Of a DNA stretch of 64,000 nt, positions 33,934 through 44,453 are shown one piece after another. Below the pieces are notes generated by a model, which was given only the letters and a program-made list of their open reading frames with translations, searched no databases and was not told where the DNA came from. The stretch's first letter is position 1. Each line of letters begins with the position of its first letter. This DNA is from Cryomorphaceae bacterium BACL29 MAG-121220-bin8 (GTDB lineage Bacteria > Bacteroidota > Bacteroidia > Flavobacteriales > Flavobacteriaceae): contig CAJIYP010000001.1 in the NCBI GenBank assembly GCA_905181705.1, positions 428,501-492,500 of the forward strand, read 5' to 3'. Made by a program: the position numbers and the translations under genes.

Positions 33934-35840
33934 TGTTTTATAGAGTTCATGAGTACAAAACGCTTTTTTTAAGAATTTCTTTAGCCTATTTCTTCTATTT
34001 TATAGCAAGAGTGCTTTTTTATTTTTACAATAGTAATATTATAATAATTGACAGTCTAAGTGAATTTATAAACTTATGTTTCATTGGTTTAACGTTTGAT
34101 ACAACAGCAATTCTATATACCAATGTTTTGTTTATATTAATTTCTTTAATTCCGTTTAAAAACAATGGAAACCCTAATTTTCAAAAAGGATTATTTGCTT
34201 TATATTTTTCAACTAATATTCTAGCTTATGTTACTAATTATATTGACTTTATATATTATAAATTCTCTCAATCTAGACTTACAACAACAGTTTTTGATTT
34301 AATTGAAAATGAAACCAACAAATCAGACTTAATGAGTTCTTTTTTAGTTGATTATTGGCATGTTTTTTTTCTTTTTTCTATTTCTGTTTTTTTATGGATT
34401 TATTTATATCAAAAAATCTCATTTAATCCAGTAGATGAAACTAGAAATTTACAATATTTCATTTTTGCTTTTATTTATTCCATAATTATAATATTTGTAT
34501 GTGTTATAGGTGTTAGAGGAGGATTAGGAAACGCTACCAGACCTATTAATATGGTTGATGCTCACAGATTTGTAAAAAAAGGAATTCATGCGGATTTTGT
34601 TTTAAATTCCCCTTTTTGTCTAATTAGGACATATAAAAAAAACTATTTTAAGAAAAAAAAATTTTTAACTGAGTTTGAAGTTAATTCGTTAATTAAGCCA
34701 ATAAAAAAATTAAATGATTCTATTTATTCAAAACCAAATGTCGTTTTAATTGTTATGGAGAGTTTTGGTAGAGAATATATAGGAGCCTTTAATAAAGAAA
34801 ATGAGATAGATAACTTTGTAAGTTATACTCCATTTTTAGATTCACTAACTAATCATAGTTTGATTTTTACAAATGCATTTTCCAATGGAAGACAATCTAT
34901 TGAAGCTTTACCTTCAATTTTAGCCAGTGTTCCCTCTTTTAAAGTCCCTTTTACTTCATCTCCTTACGCTAATCAAAAAATACAATCACTTGTTTCTGTG
35001 TTTGAAGATTTAAATTATTCAACTTCATTTTTCCATGGTGCACCTAATGGATCGATGGGTTTTTTAGGACTGTCTAATATATTGGGTTTTGATAATTATT
35101 TTGGAAAAAATGAATTTAATGACAATTCTCTATACGATGGTTACTGGGGTATTTGGGATGAACCTTTTTTAGGCTTTATGAAAAATAAATTGGATAATTT
35201 TAAACAACCCTTTTTCTCAACATTCTTTAGCTTATCTTCCCATGAGCCATTTAAAGTTCCAAAAAAATATATGAATACTTTTCCCAAAGGGAATGTTCAA
35301 ATGCATCAAGTAATTGGTTATTCAGATAATGCATTAAAAAAATTTTTTGATTCTGCCAAGAAAGAACCCTGGTTTGAAAATACGTTATTCGTAATTACTG
35401 CAGATCATTGTAATCAATTTTGGTATCCATTTTATAGGAATCCAATAAATAGGTTTGCAATACCAATCATCTTTTATCATCCAAACAATAGTTTTAAGGG
35501 TGTAAATAAAGAACTTTCACAACAGCTTGATATATTCCCGTCAATTGTAGACTTAGTAGGCTATAATAAGTCTATTAATACTTGGGGAAGGAGTTTTTTT
35601 TCTAATAGATCTGATCAACCTTTTTCAATTCATTTTTCTGGAACTGTTTATCATTTTTCTATGAATAATTTTACTCTTGTTTTTGATGGTGAAAATGTTA
35701 TTGAAGCATACGATATTAACGATACTGCTTTAGAAAATAATTTGATTAATAATAATATTGATTATTCAAACGAAGAAACTTATTTGAAAGCTTTTTTTCA
35801 AGATTATATGAATAGGATAATTGAAAACAAATTAAATTAA
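33933..35840 (+). CDS. LtaS-like (sulfatase-superfamily) membrane phosphotransferase
   Basis: A 635-residue protein with five N-terminal hydrophobic helices (to ~195) and an extracytoplasmic sulfatase-fold domain. Metal ligand Glu276 (VLIVMESFGR), nucleophile position Ser322 (NGRQSIEALPS, where LtaS has Thr), a late Asp/His pair in ITADHCNQFW, and further His residues. Gram-positive relatives transfer glycerol-phosphate; in Gram-negatives family members add phosphoethanolamine or phosphoglycerol to lipids or glycans. Coupled to PAP2 by a 1-nt overlap, which may supply or recycle a lipid-linked product. Confidence 0.85.
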   Translation: MFYRVHEYKTLFLRISLAYFFYFIARVLFYFYNSNIIIIDSLSEFINLCFIGLTFDTTAILYTNVLFILISLIPFKNNGNPNFQKGLFALYFSTNILAYVTNYIDFIYYKFSQSRLTTTVFDLIENETNKSDLMSSFLVDYWHVFFLFSISVFLWIYLYQKISFNPVDETRNLQYFIFAFIYSIIIIFVCVIGVRGGLGNATRPINMVDAHRFVKKGIHADFVLNSPFCLIRTYKKNYFKKKKFLTEFEVNSLIKPIKKLNDSIYSKPNVVLIVMESFGREYIGAFNKENEIDNFVSYTPFLDSLTNHSLIFTNAFSNGRQSIEALPSILASVPSFKVPFTSSPYANQKIQSLVSVFEDLNYSTSFFHGAPNGSMGFLGLSNILGFDNYFGKNEFNDNSLYDGYWGIWDEPFLGFMKNKLDNFKQPFFSTFFSLSSHEPFKVPKKYMNTFPKGNVQMHQVIGYSDNALKKFFDSAKKEPWFENTLFVITADHCNQFWYPFYRNPINRFAIPIIFYHPNNSFKGVNKELSQQLDIFPSIVDLVGYNKSINTWGRSFFSNRSDQPFSIHFSGTVYHFSMNNFTLVFDGENVIEAYDINDTALENNLINNNIDYSNEETYLKAFFQDYMNRIIENKLN

Positions 35841-35842
35841 GT

Positions 35843-36445
35843 TTATTTTAAAATGTCTTTAAAGTTCATTTTGAATTTATTTATTCTTGGAGCAGAAACA
35901 TTTTTTATATATAAATTACTTGGGTTGTTTTTTTTAAAATCTTGATGATATTCTTCTGCAACATAGAATTTTTCAAACTCAACAACTTGAGTGGTTACTT
36001 TTTTATAAGTCTGGTTTTTTAAAAGTCTTTTAATCTCTTCTTTAATTATTTTTTTTTCATTTTCATTTTTGTAAAATGCAATTGATCTATATTGGGTTCC
36101 AACATCAGGTCCTTGCCTGTTTAAGGTCGAAGGGTCATGAGAACCAAAAAAAACTTTTACTAAAGTTTTGAAATCAATTATTTTTGAATCATAAATCACC
36201 TCAATTGTTTCTGCATGTCCAGTTTTACCGCTCATTACCTGAGTGTAGTTGGGTTTTTTAGTAAAACCACCTGAGTAACCTGAATCAACTTTAGTAACTC
36301 CATTCAAATTTTCGTATATACTTTCAACACACCAGAAGCATCCAGAAGCAAAATAAGCTTTTGACAATTCTTGTTTTTCTGAAATGACATTTTGGTTATT
36401 AAATTGAATTAGAAGCAGTGTTAAAATAAAAAATTTATTAATCAT
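35843..36445 (-). CDS. msrA: Peptide-methionine (S)-S-oxide reductase, exported
   Basis: Repairs methionine-S-sulfoxide. 200 residues with a hydrophobic N-terminal signal (5-17), so it would act in the periplasm. The catalytic GCFWC is at 35-39 (Cys36), followed by GYSGG, GHAETIEV, FFGSHDPSTLNRQGPDVGTQYRS as in all MsrA. It may be fed by the exported thioredoxins in the window. Tail-to-tail with the LtaS-like gene, 2 nt between stops. Confidence 0.95.
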   Translation of the reverse strand: MINKFFILTLLLIQFNNQNVISEKQELSKAYFASGCFWCVESIYENLNGVTKVDSGYSGGFTKKPNYTQVMSGKTGHAETIEVIYDSKIIDFKTLVKVFFGSHDPSTLNRQGPDVGTQYRSIAFYKNENEKKIIKEEIKRLLKNQTYKKVTTQVVEFEKFYVAEEYHQDFKKNNPSNLYIKNVSAPRINKFKMNFKDILK

Positions 36446-36447
36446 AT

Positions 36448-37557
36448 TTATTTTTTTAATAGTTCAGAAACAAAATTAGACCAAGTTAATTTTTTCTTTT
36501 TAATTCTTATTTCCTTTTTTATTGAATTGTGATTAGAATTTAATGCAAGTAATATTTTTTTTGTTAAATCTGTTGAATTAGGGTTACTTAAAAAACCATT
36601 CTTATTGTCAATAATAAATTCAGAGAGGCCACCAACATTTGTGCATACAGTGGGTATTTCAAATTGAAAAGCCAAGGGAGTTATTCCACTTTGAGATGCA
36701 TTTTTATAGGGCTGAATGACTAATTCAGAAGAACAAAACCAATATTTAATTTCTTCTTCATTTATGAAATAATTAATAAAAGAAATACAATTTTGTGTTT
36801 TACTCATATTAACTAAATCTTTGTATTTTTTTAAAGGTTCGTAATTTTCTCCAACAATTAAAAGTTTTACATTACTTTTTATTTTATTTATTTCAATCAT
36901 TGATTTAATTAAAATATCAAGTCCCTTGTATTCTCTTATCAATCCAAAAAAAAGTAAATATGATGTTTTATTTTCTAAACCAATCTTGTTTTTTGCTATT
37001 TGCTTATCAATAGGTTTTCCAAATTTTTCGGGAATTGGGTGAAACAATGTAATTCCATTTTTCAAAGGACAGATTTTAATTATTTCTTTTGTTATATTTT
37101 TTGAAAATGTAACATATTTATTAATGCTTTTTAAATAAAGTTTAAATAGATCTTTTTGAAAAATATTATTTTCATGTGGATATGCATTATGTATGATTCC
37201 AATTTTTTTTATTTTTTTATTGATTTTATTGTTTATAAAAAATAAACATGGTGATAAAAATGCAGTCCAATAACAACTAATTACTAATTCAGGATTTAAT
37301 TGATTAATTATTTTTGATGTGCTTATCCAATTAAAAGGGTTTATAGAATTTATTATTCTACGAGATTTAATTTTTTGTTTAGAAGATTCATTGTTAAACT
37401 GTGTTTTTCCAGGAAAAAAAAAACCAGGATATTGTAATTTAAATGTTATTACTTCAACTGAATGCCCTATTTTTATTAATGTTTCACATAGTTCTTGGTT
37501 AGTGTCTGATATACCTCCTCGATATGGAAAATATGGACCTATTAAAACTATTTTCAT
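36448..37557 (-). CDS. Glycosyltransferase family 4 (GT-B)
   Basis: A 369-residue cytosolic enzyme of the GT4 type with IGPYFPYRGGISDTN at the N-terminus (sugar-acceptor loop), a middle GLIREYKGLDILI start of the second Rossmann domain, and the nucleotide-sugar EX7E region near PYKNASQSGITPLAFQFEIPTV. Probably adds a sugar to a lipid-linked or surface glycan. Located between secA (10 nt downstream of its start) and msrA on the same strand. Confidence 0.85.
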   Translation of the reverse strand: MKIVLIGPYFPYRGGISDTNQELCETLIKIGHSVEVITFKLQYPGFFFPGKTQFNNESSKQKIKSRRIINSINPFNWISTSKIINQLNPELVISCYWTAFLSPCLFFINNKINKKIKKIGIIHNAYPHENNIFQKDLFKLYLKSINKYVTFSKNITKEIIKICPLKNGITLFHPIPEKFGKPIDKQIAKNKIGLENKTSYLLFFGLIREYKGLDILIKSMIEINKIKSNVKLLIVGENYEPLKKYKDLVNMSKTQNCISFINYFINEEEIKYWFCSSELVIQPYKNASQSGITPLAFQFEIPTVCTNVGGLSEFIIDNKNGFLSNPNSTDLTKKILLALNSNHNSIKKEIRIKKKKLTWSNFVSELLKK

Positions 37558-37567
37558 TAATCTTTAT

Positions 37568-40500
37568 TTAATCATTGACCAATATCCAACCTCCATTTTT
37601 TAAATGATTTTCAGCTATTTTATATTTCATAGTTTTTTGTTCACCATTTGAAATATTTTTAATAGTTACTTTTTCATTTCTTCCTATTTTTTTGACTTCC
37701 CTAATAATAGTTTCAACTTGTTGTTTTATTGATGATGCGTTTTGACCAACTCTTTTGTTTATTGAGGCTAATTCATCACTATTTAAAACCTCTTCTTTAG
37801 ATATATTAAGTTTTTGTTTTCTTCTTTCTTTTCTATCTTCTCTTATTTCGGATGGATCTTTTGAGGGTAGTTCGCCCTTAAACAAAAATGAAATTATTTC
37901 TTTATTAATTTCATTTAGTGTTGTTTGAAATAATTTAAAAGCTTCGAATTTATAAATCACTAATGGGTCTTTTTGTTCATGCACTGCTAATTGAACAGAT
38001 TGCTTCAATTCATCCATTTTTCTTAAATGATTCTTCCATGATTCATCAATAATGGCTAATGATATATTCTTTTCAAAATCTTTTATTAAAGTTTCTCCCC
38101 TAGATTCGTAAGCTAATTTCAAATCAGAAACAACATTAAGAGTTTTCTTTCCATCGGTAAAAGGAACAACAATTCTTTCAAAATTATTGGAAGGATTCTC
38201 ATATACATTTTTAATTACTGGAAATACTTTTTCAGCACTTATTTTTATTTTTGAATTGTAATGCTCATAAGCACTTTTGTAGGTTTTGTATGCAATTTCT
38301 TCAGATTCTGTTTTTTCAAATTCTTCTTGAGAAAACCGTGAACTCAATGAAAAATATCTAATAATATCAAATTCATAATCTTTATAACTATTCGATATTT
38401 TATTATTTTCTACTATTATTTCAGTAGTATCATAAATCATATTAGCTATATCTACTTTTAATCTGTCACCCTCAAGAGCATGTTTTCTTCTTTTATAAAT
38501 ATTTTCTCTTTGTACATTCATTACATCATCATATTCTAATAATCTTTTTCTAATTCCAAAATTATTTTCTTCGACTTTTCTTTGCGCTCTTTCAATTGTT
38601 TTAGTCATCATAGAATGCTGAATTACTTCTCCTTCTTCTAAACCCATTTTATCCATCATTTTAGCAACTCTATCGGAACCGAATAATCTCATTAAATTAT
38701 CTTCTAATGACACATAGAATTGAGAACTTCCTGGATCACCTTGTCTTCCAGACCTTCCTCTAAGCTGTCTGTCTACTCTTCTAGAATCATGTCTTTCAGT
38801 TCCGACAATTGCCAAACCTCCATTTAATTTAACTTCTTCATTAATTTTAATATCTGTTCCTCTTCCAGCCATATTTGTAGCAATGGTTACTATTCCAGCA
38901 TTTCCTGCTTCAGTTACAATATCTGCTTCTTTCTTGTGTAGTTTAGCATTTAAAACATTATGCTTAATTTTTTTTATTGTTAGCATTCTTGCAAGTAGTT
39001 CCGATATTTCAACAGATGTTGTTCCAATTAAAACAGGTCTTCCTTCTTTAGATATTTTAGTTACATGTTCAATTACTGCATTGTATTTCTCTCTTTTAGT
39101 TTTATAAATTAAATCGTCTTCATCATTTCTAGCAATTGGTCTATTAGTGGGGATCTCTATAACATCTAATTTATAGATATCCCAAAACTCTCCTGCTTCA
39201 GTTATTGCTGTTCCAGTCATTCCTGAGAGCTTTTTATACATTCTAAAGTAATTTTGTAAAGTAACTGACGCAAAAGTTTGAGTAGCATCTTCAATCTTTA
39301 CATTTTCTTTTGCTTCAATCGCTTGATGAAGGCCATCTGAATAACGTCTTCCGTCCATAATTCTTCCAGTTTGTTCATCAACAATTTTCACTTTATTATC
39401 CATTACAACATATTCTGTATCTTTTTCAAATAATGTAAACGCTTTTAGTAATTGATTTATGGTGTGTATTCTTTCACTTTTAATTCCAAATTCATTAAAT
39501 ATTTTTTCTTTTTGTTCTACTTCTTTATCTAAATCTAAATTCTGATTTTCAATTTCAGCTATTTCAGTTGATAAATCAGGAAGGATGAAAAAATTTAAAT
39601 CTTGATTTTCAGTAGATAAACTATCAATTCCTTTATCGGTTAATTCAATTTGATTGTTTTTTTCATCAATAACAAAAAATAGATCTATATCAACTTTTGG
39701 CATTTCTCTATTATTATCTTGCATGTAAAAATTTTCAGTTTTTTGTAGTAACTGTTTTACACCCTCTTCACTTAAAAACTTAATTAAGGCAGAAGTTTTT
39801 GGTAATCCTCTAAAAACTTGAAATAGATGAAATCCACCATCTTCTTTATTTCCTTCACCAATTAATTTTTTAGCTTTTGAAAGAACTTGAGTTAATAATT
39901 GTTTTTGTTTTTGAACAATTGAATTTATTTTTGGTTTTAGTTCGTTGAATTCATGTACATCACCTTTGGGAACTGGTCCTGAAATTATTAATGGTGTTCT
40001 GGCATCATCAATCAAAACAGAATCTACTTCATCAACTATTGCGTAGTTGTGTTTTTTTTGTACTAAATCAGACGATTTATGAGCCATATTATCTCTTAAA
40101 TAATCAAATCCAAATTCATTATTTGTTCCGTATGTTATATCTGAATCATATGCCTTTTTTCTTTCATCAGAGTTAGGACTATAATGGTCAATACAGTCAA
40201 TAGTAAGACCGTGAAATTCAAATATTGGAGCCATCCAGGCACAATCTCTTTTAGCTAAATAATCATTTACTGTAACAAGATGCACTCCGTTTCCTGTTAA
40301 AGCATTTAAATAAACTGGTAAAGTTGCAACAAGAGTTTTACCTTCGCCTGTATGCATTTCAGATATTTTCCCTTTGTGAAGGGCAATCCCTCCAATTAAT
40401 TGTACATCATAATGTACCATGTCCCATGTGACTTCTTTTCCAGCCGCATTCCATTTGTTAGACCATATTGCATTTTCACCTTCAATTGAAACATATTGTT

Positions 40501-40930
40501 TTAATGATGAAAAGTCCATGTCAGATTTTGTAGCTTTTACAGAAATAGTAGAGTTTTCTTTAAATCTTTTAGCTGTTTCTTTAACAACGGCAAAAGCTTC
40601 CGGTAAAATCTCGTTTAATTTTTCTTCAACTTTTATTGCGGAGGATTCATTTATTTTATCAATTTCTTGGTAAAACTTCTCTTTTTCATTAATATTTTCT
40701 GAAGAATTTATTTTTGTCATAAGTTCAGAAATTATTTTATCATAGGACTCTCTAACTGTTGAAATTTGATTTTTAAATTCAATAGTTTTATTCCTTAGTT
40801 CATTATGACTTAATAATGACATTTGCTCACCATAACTTAATATGTCTTTAACAATTGATTCGACTTCTTTTAAGTCTTTTTTTGATTTGTTTCCGACAAA
40901 AATATTTAACAAAGAATTTATTAAGCTCAT
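37568..40930 (-). CDS. secA: Protein translocase ATPase SecA
   Basis: Motor of the Sec preprotein export channel. 1120 residues, within the long range of Bacteroidota SecA (insertions at ~300-520). Walker A GEGKT at 195-199 (MHTGEGKTLVATLPVYLNAL), DEVDSVLIDDARTPLIISGP, later TNMAGRGTDIK and RQLRGRSGRQGDPG. The C-terminal zinc/SecB-binding motif is absent; the end is GGWILVND. I take that as normal for the group. A minus-strand TAAATTTG at 40956-40949 may be its -7 element. Confidence 0.97.
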   Translation of the reverse strand: MSLINSLLNIFVGNKSKKDLKEVESIVKDILSYGEQMSLLSHNELRNKTIEFKNQISTVRESYDKIISELMTKINSSENINEKEKFYQEIDKINESSAIKVEEKLNEILPEAFAVVKETAKRFKENSTISVKATKSDMDFSSLKQYVSIEGENAIWSNKWNAAGKEVTWDMVHYDVQLIGGIALHKGKISEMHTGEGKTLVATLPVYLNALTGNGVHLVTVNDYLAKRDCAWMAPIFEFHGLTIDCIDHYSPNSDERKKAYDSDITYGTNNEFGFDYLRDNMAHKSSDLVQKKHNYAIVDEVDSVLIDDARTPLIISGPVPKGDVHEFNELKPKINSIVQKQKQLLTQVLSKAKKLIGEGNKEDGGFHLFQVFRGLPKTSALIKFLSEEGVKQLLQKTENFYMQDNNREMPKVDIDLFFVIDEKNNQIELTDKGIDSLSTENQDLNFFILPDLSTEIAEIENQNLDLDKEVEQKEKIFNEFGIKSERIHTINQLLKAFTLFEKDTEYVVMDNKVKIVDEQTGRIMDGRRYSDGLHQAIEAKENVKIEDATQTFASVTLQNYFRMYKKLSGMTGTAITEAGEFWDIYKLDVIEIPTNRPIARNDEDDLIYKTKREKYNAVIEHVTKISKEGRPVLIGTTSVEISELLARMLTIKKIKHNVLNAKLHKKEADIVTEAGNAGIVTIATNMAGRGTDIKINEEVKLNGGLAIVGTERHDSRRVDRQLRGRSGRQGDPGSSQFYVSLEDNLMRLFGSDRVAKMMDKMGLEEGEVIQHSMMTKTIERAQRKVEENNFGIRKRLLEYDDVMNVQRENIYKRRKHALEGDRLKVDIANMIYDTTEIIVENNKISNSYKDYEFDIIRYFSLSSRFSQEEFEKTESEEIAYKTYKSAYEHYNSKIKISAEKVFPVIKNVYENPSNNFERIVVPFTDGKKTLNVVSDLKLAYESRGETLIKDFEKNISLAIIDESWKNHLRKMDELKQSVQLAVHEQKDPLVIYKFEAFKLFQTTLNEINKEIISFLFKGELPSKDPSEIREDRKERRKQKLNISKEEVLNSDELASINKRVGQNASSIKQQVETIIREVKKIGRNEKVTIKNISNGEQKTMKYKIAENHLKNGGWILVND

Positions 40931-40958
40931 CAGTAATTTTTATTATTTCAAATTTAAG

Positions 40959-40985
40959 CAAAAAAAAAGCCTCATAAGAGACTTT
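40959..40985 (-). terminator. Rho-independent terminator after the DUF2795 gene
   Basis: On the minus strand AAAGTCTC (40985-40978), loop TTAT, GAGGCTTT (40973-40966) with one G-T pair, then eight or nine T. Confidence 0.85.
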
Positions 40986-41004
40986 ATTTAAGTTTTTAAT
41001 CTAT

Positions 41005-41229
41005 CTAATATTCATCTTCATTCCATAAATAGTCTTCATCAGTTGGATAGTCAGGCCATATTTCTAATATAGATTCATAAGTCTCCCCTTCCTCTTCTTC
41101 AATCTCTTGTAAATTTTCAACAACTTCTAATGGAGCTCCAGTTCTAATTGAAAAATCTATCAACTCATCTTTATTAGCAGGCCAAGGCGCATCACTTAAG
41201 TAAGAAGCTAGTTCTAATGTCCAATACAT
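41005..41229 (-). CDS. DUF2795-family small protein
   Basis: A 74-residue acidic protein. It begins YWTLELASYLSDAPWPANKDELIDFS, the DUF2795 pattern with a Pro-Trp-Pro turn, and ends in an acidic DEDYLWNEDEY tail. It is very conserved in flavobacteria but of unknown function. It has its own promoter (41281-41252) and terminator, so it is a separate unit between lnt and secA. Confidence 0.88.
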   Translation of the reverse strand: MYWTLELASYLSDAPWPANKDELIDFSIRTGAPLEVVENLQEIEEEEGETYESILEIWPDYPTDEDYLWNEDEY

Positions 41230-41251
41230 AATTTTAGATTAATAATTTCTG

Positions 41252-41281
41252 CAAAAATAATTTTTTAATCTAATCACGCAA
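41252..41281 (-). promoter_or_regulatory. Bacteroidota-type promoter for the DUF2795 gene
   Basis: On the minus strand: TTG at 41281-41279, 19 nt spacer, TATTTTTG at 41259-41252; the ATG is at 41229. Confidence 0.55.
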
Positions 41282-41297
41282 TGTTTTAGACAAAAAT

Positions 41298-42872
41298 TTA
41301 ATATTTTTTTTTCTTTGTGAAAGAGAATAATATAATTATTAAAAAGAAAAATAATGAAAATCTATAAATAAAATCACCGTATTTTACATAAAAAGTTAAT
41401 TCATCAGACAGATTTATTTTACCATTTATAATTCCTTTTGTATTGTAGTCCAGTTGATTTACTATTTCTCCTTTTTTATTTATTATAGCAGAAGAACCTG
41501 TGTTGGCGCTTCTAGCAATACTTCTTCTAGTTTCTATGGATCTAATTTTAGCATAACTCAAATGTTGTTTATATCCTTGTGATTCACTCCACCAACCATC
41601 ATTTGTTATTATTGCCAAAAATTGTGCTCCATTTCTTACATATTCTGTTACGTATTCACCATAAATAGATTCATAACATATTATTGGCGCTACTTTTGTT
41701 CCATTATTCATTTCAAATACTTCTCTATTGTTCTGCGTTCCTCTCGTACTAACTGTTCCACCAAAATTTAACAAGGTATTTCCTAATAATGGCTCTAATA
41801 TATTTTTATAAGGCATGTTTTCTACACCAACAACGAGCTTTGATTTGTGATATATTTTAGTTCTCTGATTGTTACTTATAAAAAAACTACTGTTAAAAAC
41901 ATCAATCCAGATACTATCTCTAACTAAATTGGATGATTTTGTTTTTTCATCCTCTCCGTAATAAACTTGATAAAATTGAATCCCAGACAGTAAATCCGAT
42001 TTATTTTTTTTATTTAAATAACTTTTGAGTGTTATTAAAAATGCACTTTCCTCAAAACTGTCAATGGGATATCCAGGGCTTTCAGAAAAATATGTTTCTG
42101 GTGCTATAATTATTTCTGAAGAATAGTTACTAGAGTTAACTAAATCTTTAAAATCATTAATAATAGAAATATTTGTTTTTCCATATTTCTCTTCATAAGG
42201 GTCAATATTAGGTTGTAATATTGAAGCTTTTATATAATCAAAATCTTGATTTTGATTCTTGTATATATACATTGAAATTATAATAGGAATAGCTACTGAC
42301 AATATTGAATAAGAAAACCTGATTACATCAAATTTCTTAGTTTCGATCAAATTTTTATAAACTAAGAAAAAAAGATAATTAACAATTAAGACCCATAGAG
42401 ATCCACCAAAAGAACCAGTATATTCATACCATTGAATCCATAATATTTTTTCAGAAAAAACATTTCCAAGATTTAACCAAGGCCAGGAAAATTCCCAGTT
42501 TAAATGAAATTTTTCAAAGACAATCCATACACATACCCAATAAATTACACTTAATTTGGATGCTACTTTTTTAGAAATGAAACTATAACTAGTAAAAACT
42601 ATAGCCATTAATAAGCTATTAACTATCACAGCAAATGACATTCCGAAAAAAGTTGAGTAAACCAACCACCAAGTAGCAATGGAGTTCCAAATAAAAAAAG
42701 ATAAATAAGAAAACAGAAATATTTTAATTAGATTTTTTTTTCTAATTAAATTTTCAAGAAAAAGTAATGGAACAAAACTTATAAAAATCAGAAATGTAAA
42801 ACCATATGTTGGCCAAGAAAAACCAAGCAATATTCCAGAAAGAACACTATATAAGAGATGATTTTTATTCAA
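41298..42872 (-). CDS. lnt: Apolipoprotein N-acyltransferase
   Basis: Adds the third acyl chain to lipoproteins at the inner membrane. 524 residues: about six or seven N-terminal membrane helices (to ~210), a nitrilase-like domain from ~215, and a final helix. The nitrilase triad can be read as Glu in APETYFSES, Lys in HKSKLVVG (YHKSKLV), and Cys in ICYESIYGE. Its role fits the many lipoproteins in the window. Divergent from pssA with ~110 nt between starts. Confidence 0.95.
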   Translation of the reverse strand: MNKNHLLYSVLSGILLGFSWPTYGFTFLIFISFVPLLFLENLIRKKNLIKIFLFSYLSFFIWNSIATWWLVYSTFFGMSFAVIVNSLLMAIVFTSYSFISKKVASKLSVIYWVCVWIVFEKFHLNWEFSWPWLNLGNVFSEKILWIQWYEYTGSFGGSLWVLIVNYLFFLVYKNLIETKKFDVIRFSYSILSVAIPIIISMYIYKNQNQDFDYIKASILQPNIDPYEEKYGKTNISIINDFKDLVNSSNYSSEIIIAPETYFSESPGYPIDSFEESAFLITLKSYLNKKNKSDLLSGIQFYQVYYGEDEKTKSSNLVRDSIWIDVFNSSFFISNNQRTKIYHKSKLVVGVENMPYKNILEPLLGNTLLNFGGTVSTRGTQNNREVFEMNNGTKVAPIICYESIYGEYVTEYVRNGAQFLAIITNDGWWSESQGYKQHLSYAKIRSIETRRSIARSANTGSSAIINKKGEIVNQLDYNTKGIINGKINLSDELTFYVKYGDFIYRFSLFFFLIIILFSFTKKKKY

Positions 42873-42980
42873 ATTAAAAGTAATCTTATTAATTGTTTTG
42901 CCAAGTTAGAAAAAAATAAAAAAACTCACCTTACGTAGTTCAATATTAATTAGTATTATTTAAAATTGTAATTTTAAATA

Positions 42981-43697
42981 ATGAAGTTACTTTATTATAT
43001 ACCTAATACACTAACACTTTTAAATCTATTTTTTGGGTGTGTTGCTGTAGTTTATGGATTAAACGGAGACCTTAAAACTTTAGCTTTATTTGTTTTATTA
43101 GGAATGTTATGTGATTTTTTTGATGGTTTTTTTGCAAGGTTATTGAAAATAAAATCAAAACTAGGTTCCCAATTAGATTCTCTTTCAGATTTAGTTACAT
43201 TTGGAATGTCTTCATCTGTTGTGATTTTTGTTCTTTTAAATAATTCTACTTTCATTATTCAAAATAGCCAGAATACTTACATTCAATTAATTCCTTTTTT
43301 ATCTTTTTTAATTACAATTGCTTCATCTTACAGGTTAGCTAAATTTAATTTAGATGATAACGGCTCTTATTTTAAAGGTTTACCTACCCCTGCCAATGCA
43401 CTATTGATTGTTTTTATGCCTTTTCTTTTAAATAATGAATTTACTATTCAATACGTTTGGTTATTAGAAAATACATTTTTTCTAATGTTTTTAATTTTTT
43501 CTTCTATTTTTTTTCTGAATTGTAAAATAAAAATGTTTTCATTTAAGGCAAAAAGTCTAACATTTGATAATACAAATAAAATAGAATTTCTTTTCTTGTT
43601 GATATCTATTATATTATTGATAATCTTTAATCTTGGTGCTTTACCGTTAATTATAATTATATATATAATTATAAATTTATTTAGAATTAAATTCTAA
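42981..43697 (+). CDS. pssA: CDP-diacylglycerol-serine O-phosphatidyltransferase
   Basis: Makes phosphatidylserine, the precursor of phosphatidylethanolamine. 238-residue integral membrane protein. The CDP-alcohol phosphotransferase signature is complete: Asp48-Gly49, Ala52-Arg53, Gly62, Asp66, Asp70 (DGFFAR...GSQLDSLSD). The 3' end overlaps the convergent lptB gene by 21 nt (43677-43697). Confidence 0.93.
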   Translation: MKLLYYIPNTLTLLNLFFGCVAVVYGLNGDLKTLALFVLLGMLCDFFDGFFARLLKIKSKLGSQLDSLSDLVTFGMSSSVVIFVLLNNSTFIIQNSQNTYIQLIPFLSFLITIASSYRLAKFNLDDNGSYFKGLPTPANALLIVFMPFLLNNEFTIQYVWLLENTFFLMFLIFSSIFFLNCKIKMFSFKAKSLTFDNTNKIEFLFLLISIILLIIFNLGALPLIIIIYIIINLFRIKF

Positions 43698-44426
43698 ATT
43701 TTTTTTTCTGAACTCAAAGTTTTGTCCTAAATAAAGCTTTCTGACCATTTTATCTTCCGCAAGTTCTTCTGGTTTTCCAGCTTTTAAAATATTTCCTTCA
43801 AACATAAGATATGTTCTGTCAGTAATTGCTAATGTTTCTTGTACATTATGATCGGTAATTAAAATTCCAATATTTTTCTTTTTTAAATGAGAAACAATTT
43901 TTTGTATATCTTCAACTGCAATTGGGTCAACACCGGCAAAAGGTTCATCTAGCAAAACGAATTTAGGATCAGTCGCTAAAGCTCTAGCAATTTCGGTTCT
44001 TCTTCTTTCCCCCCCAGATAATAAATCTCCTCTACTTTTTCTTATTCTTTGTAAACCAAATTCTTCAATTAAAGTCTCCATTTTATTTAATTGTTCTTCT
44101 TTACTCATTTCAGTTAGCTCTAAAACAGCTTTAATATTATCTTCGACTGAAAGTTTTCTAAAAACAGAAGGTTCTTGAGCCAAATATCCTATTCCTTTCT
44201 GTGCCCTAAGGTACATTGGGAAGTTAGTAATATCATAATCATCAATTGATATCGTTCCACTATCTGGCTTAATTAGTCCAACTATCATGTAAAAAGATGT
44301 TGTTTTACCAGCTCCGTTAGGACCTAATAATCCTATAATTTCACCTTGATTAACTTCAATTGATATATCATTAACTACTTTTCTTCCTTTGTATGATTTA
44401 AATATGTTATTTGCTTTTAATTTCAT
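43677..44426 (-). CDS. lptB: LPS export ABC transporter ATPase
   Basis: ATPase that drives lipopolysaccharide export with LptFG. 249 residues: Walker [10 protein letters not shown] (35-43), signature LLSGGERRR, Walker [14 protein letters not shown] and the LptB-typical [15 protein letters not shown] start. Upstream on the same strand are tatC and kdsD; KdsD supplies the Kdo precursor, so lptB and kdsD share LPS function. The 3' end overlaps pssA by 21 nt. Confidence 0.93.
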   Translation of the reverse strand: MKLKANNIFKSYKGRKVVNDISIEVNQGEIIGLLGPNGAGKTTSFYMIVGLIKPDSGTISIDDYDITNFPMYLRAQKGIGYLAQEPSVFRKLSVEDNIKAVLELTEMSKEEQLNKMETLIEEFGLQRIRKSRGDLLSGGERRRTEIARALATDPKFVLLDEPFAGVDPIAVEDIQKIVSHLKKKNIGILITDHNVQETLAITDRTYLMFEGNILKAGKPEELAEDKMVRKLYLGQNFEFRKKNLEFNSK

Positions 44427-44453
44427 TTTGAAATTTATATTATTAATATAATA

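Noticed and set aside
37568..40930. SecA truncated because the C-terminal zinc motif is missing
   Set aside because: The protein is longer than usual and has all motor motifs; absence of the zinc tail fits Bacteroidota SecA.
42897..42925. TTGGCA on the minus strand before lnt as a sigma-54 site
   Set aside because: No GC at the required 10-nt spacing.
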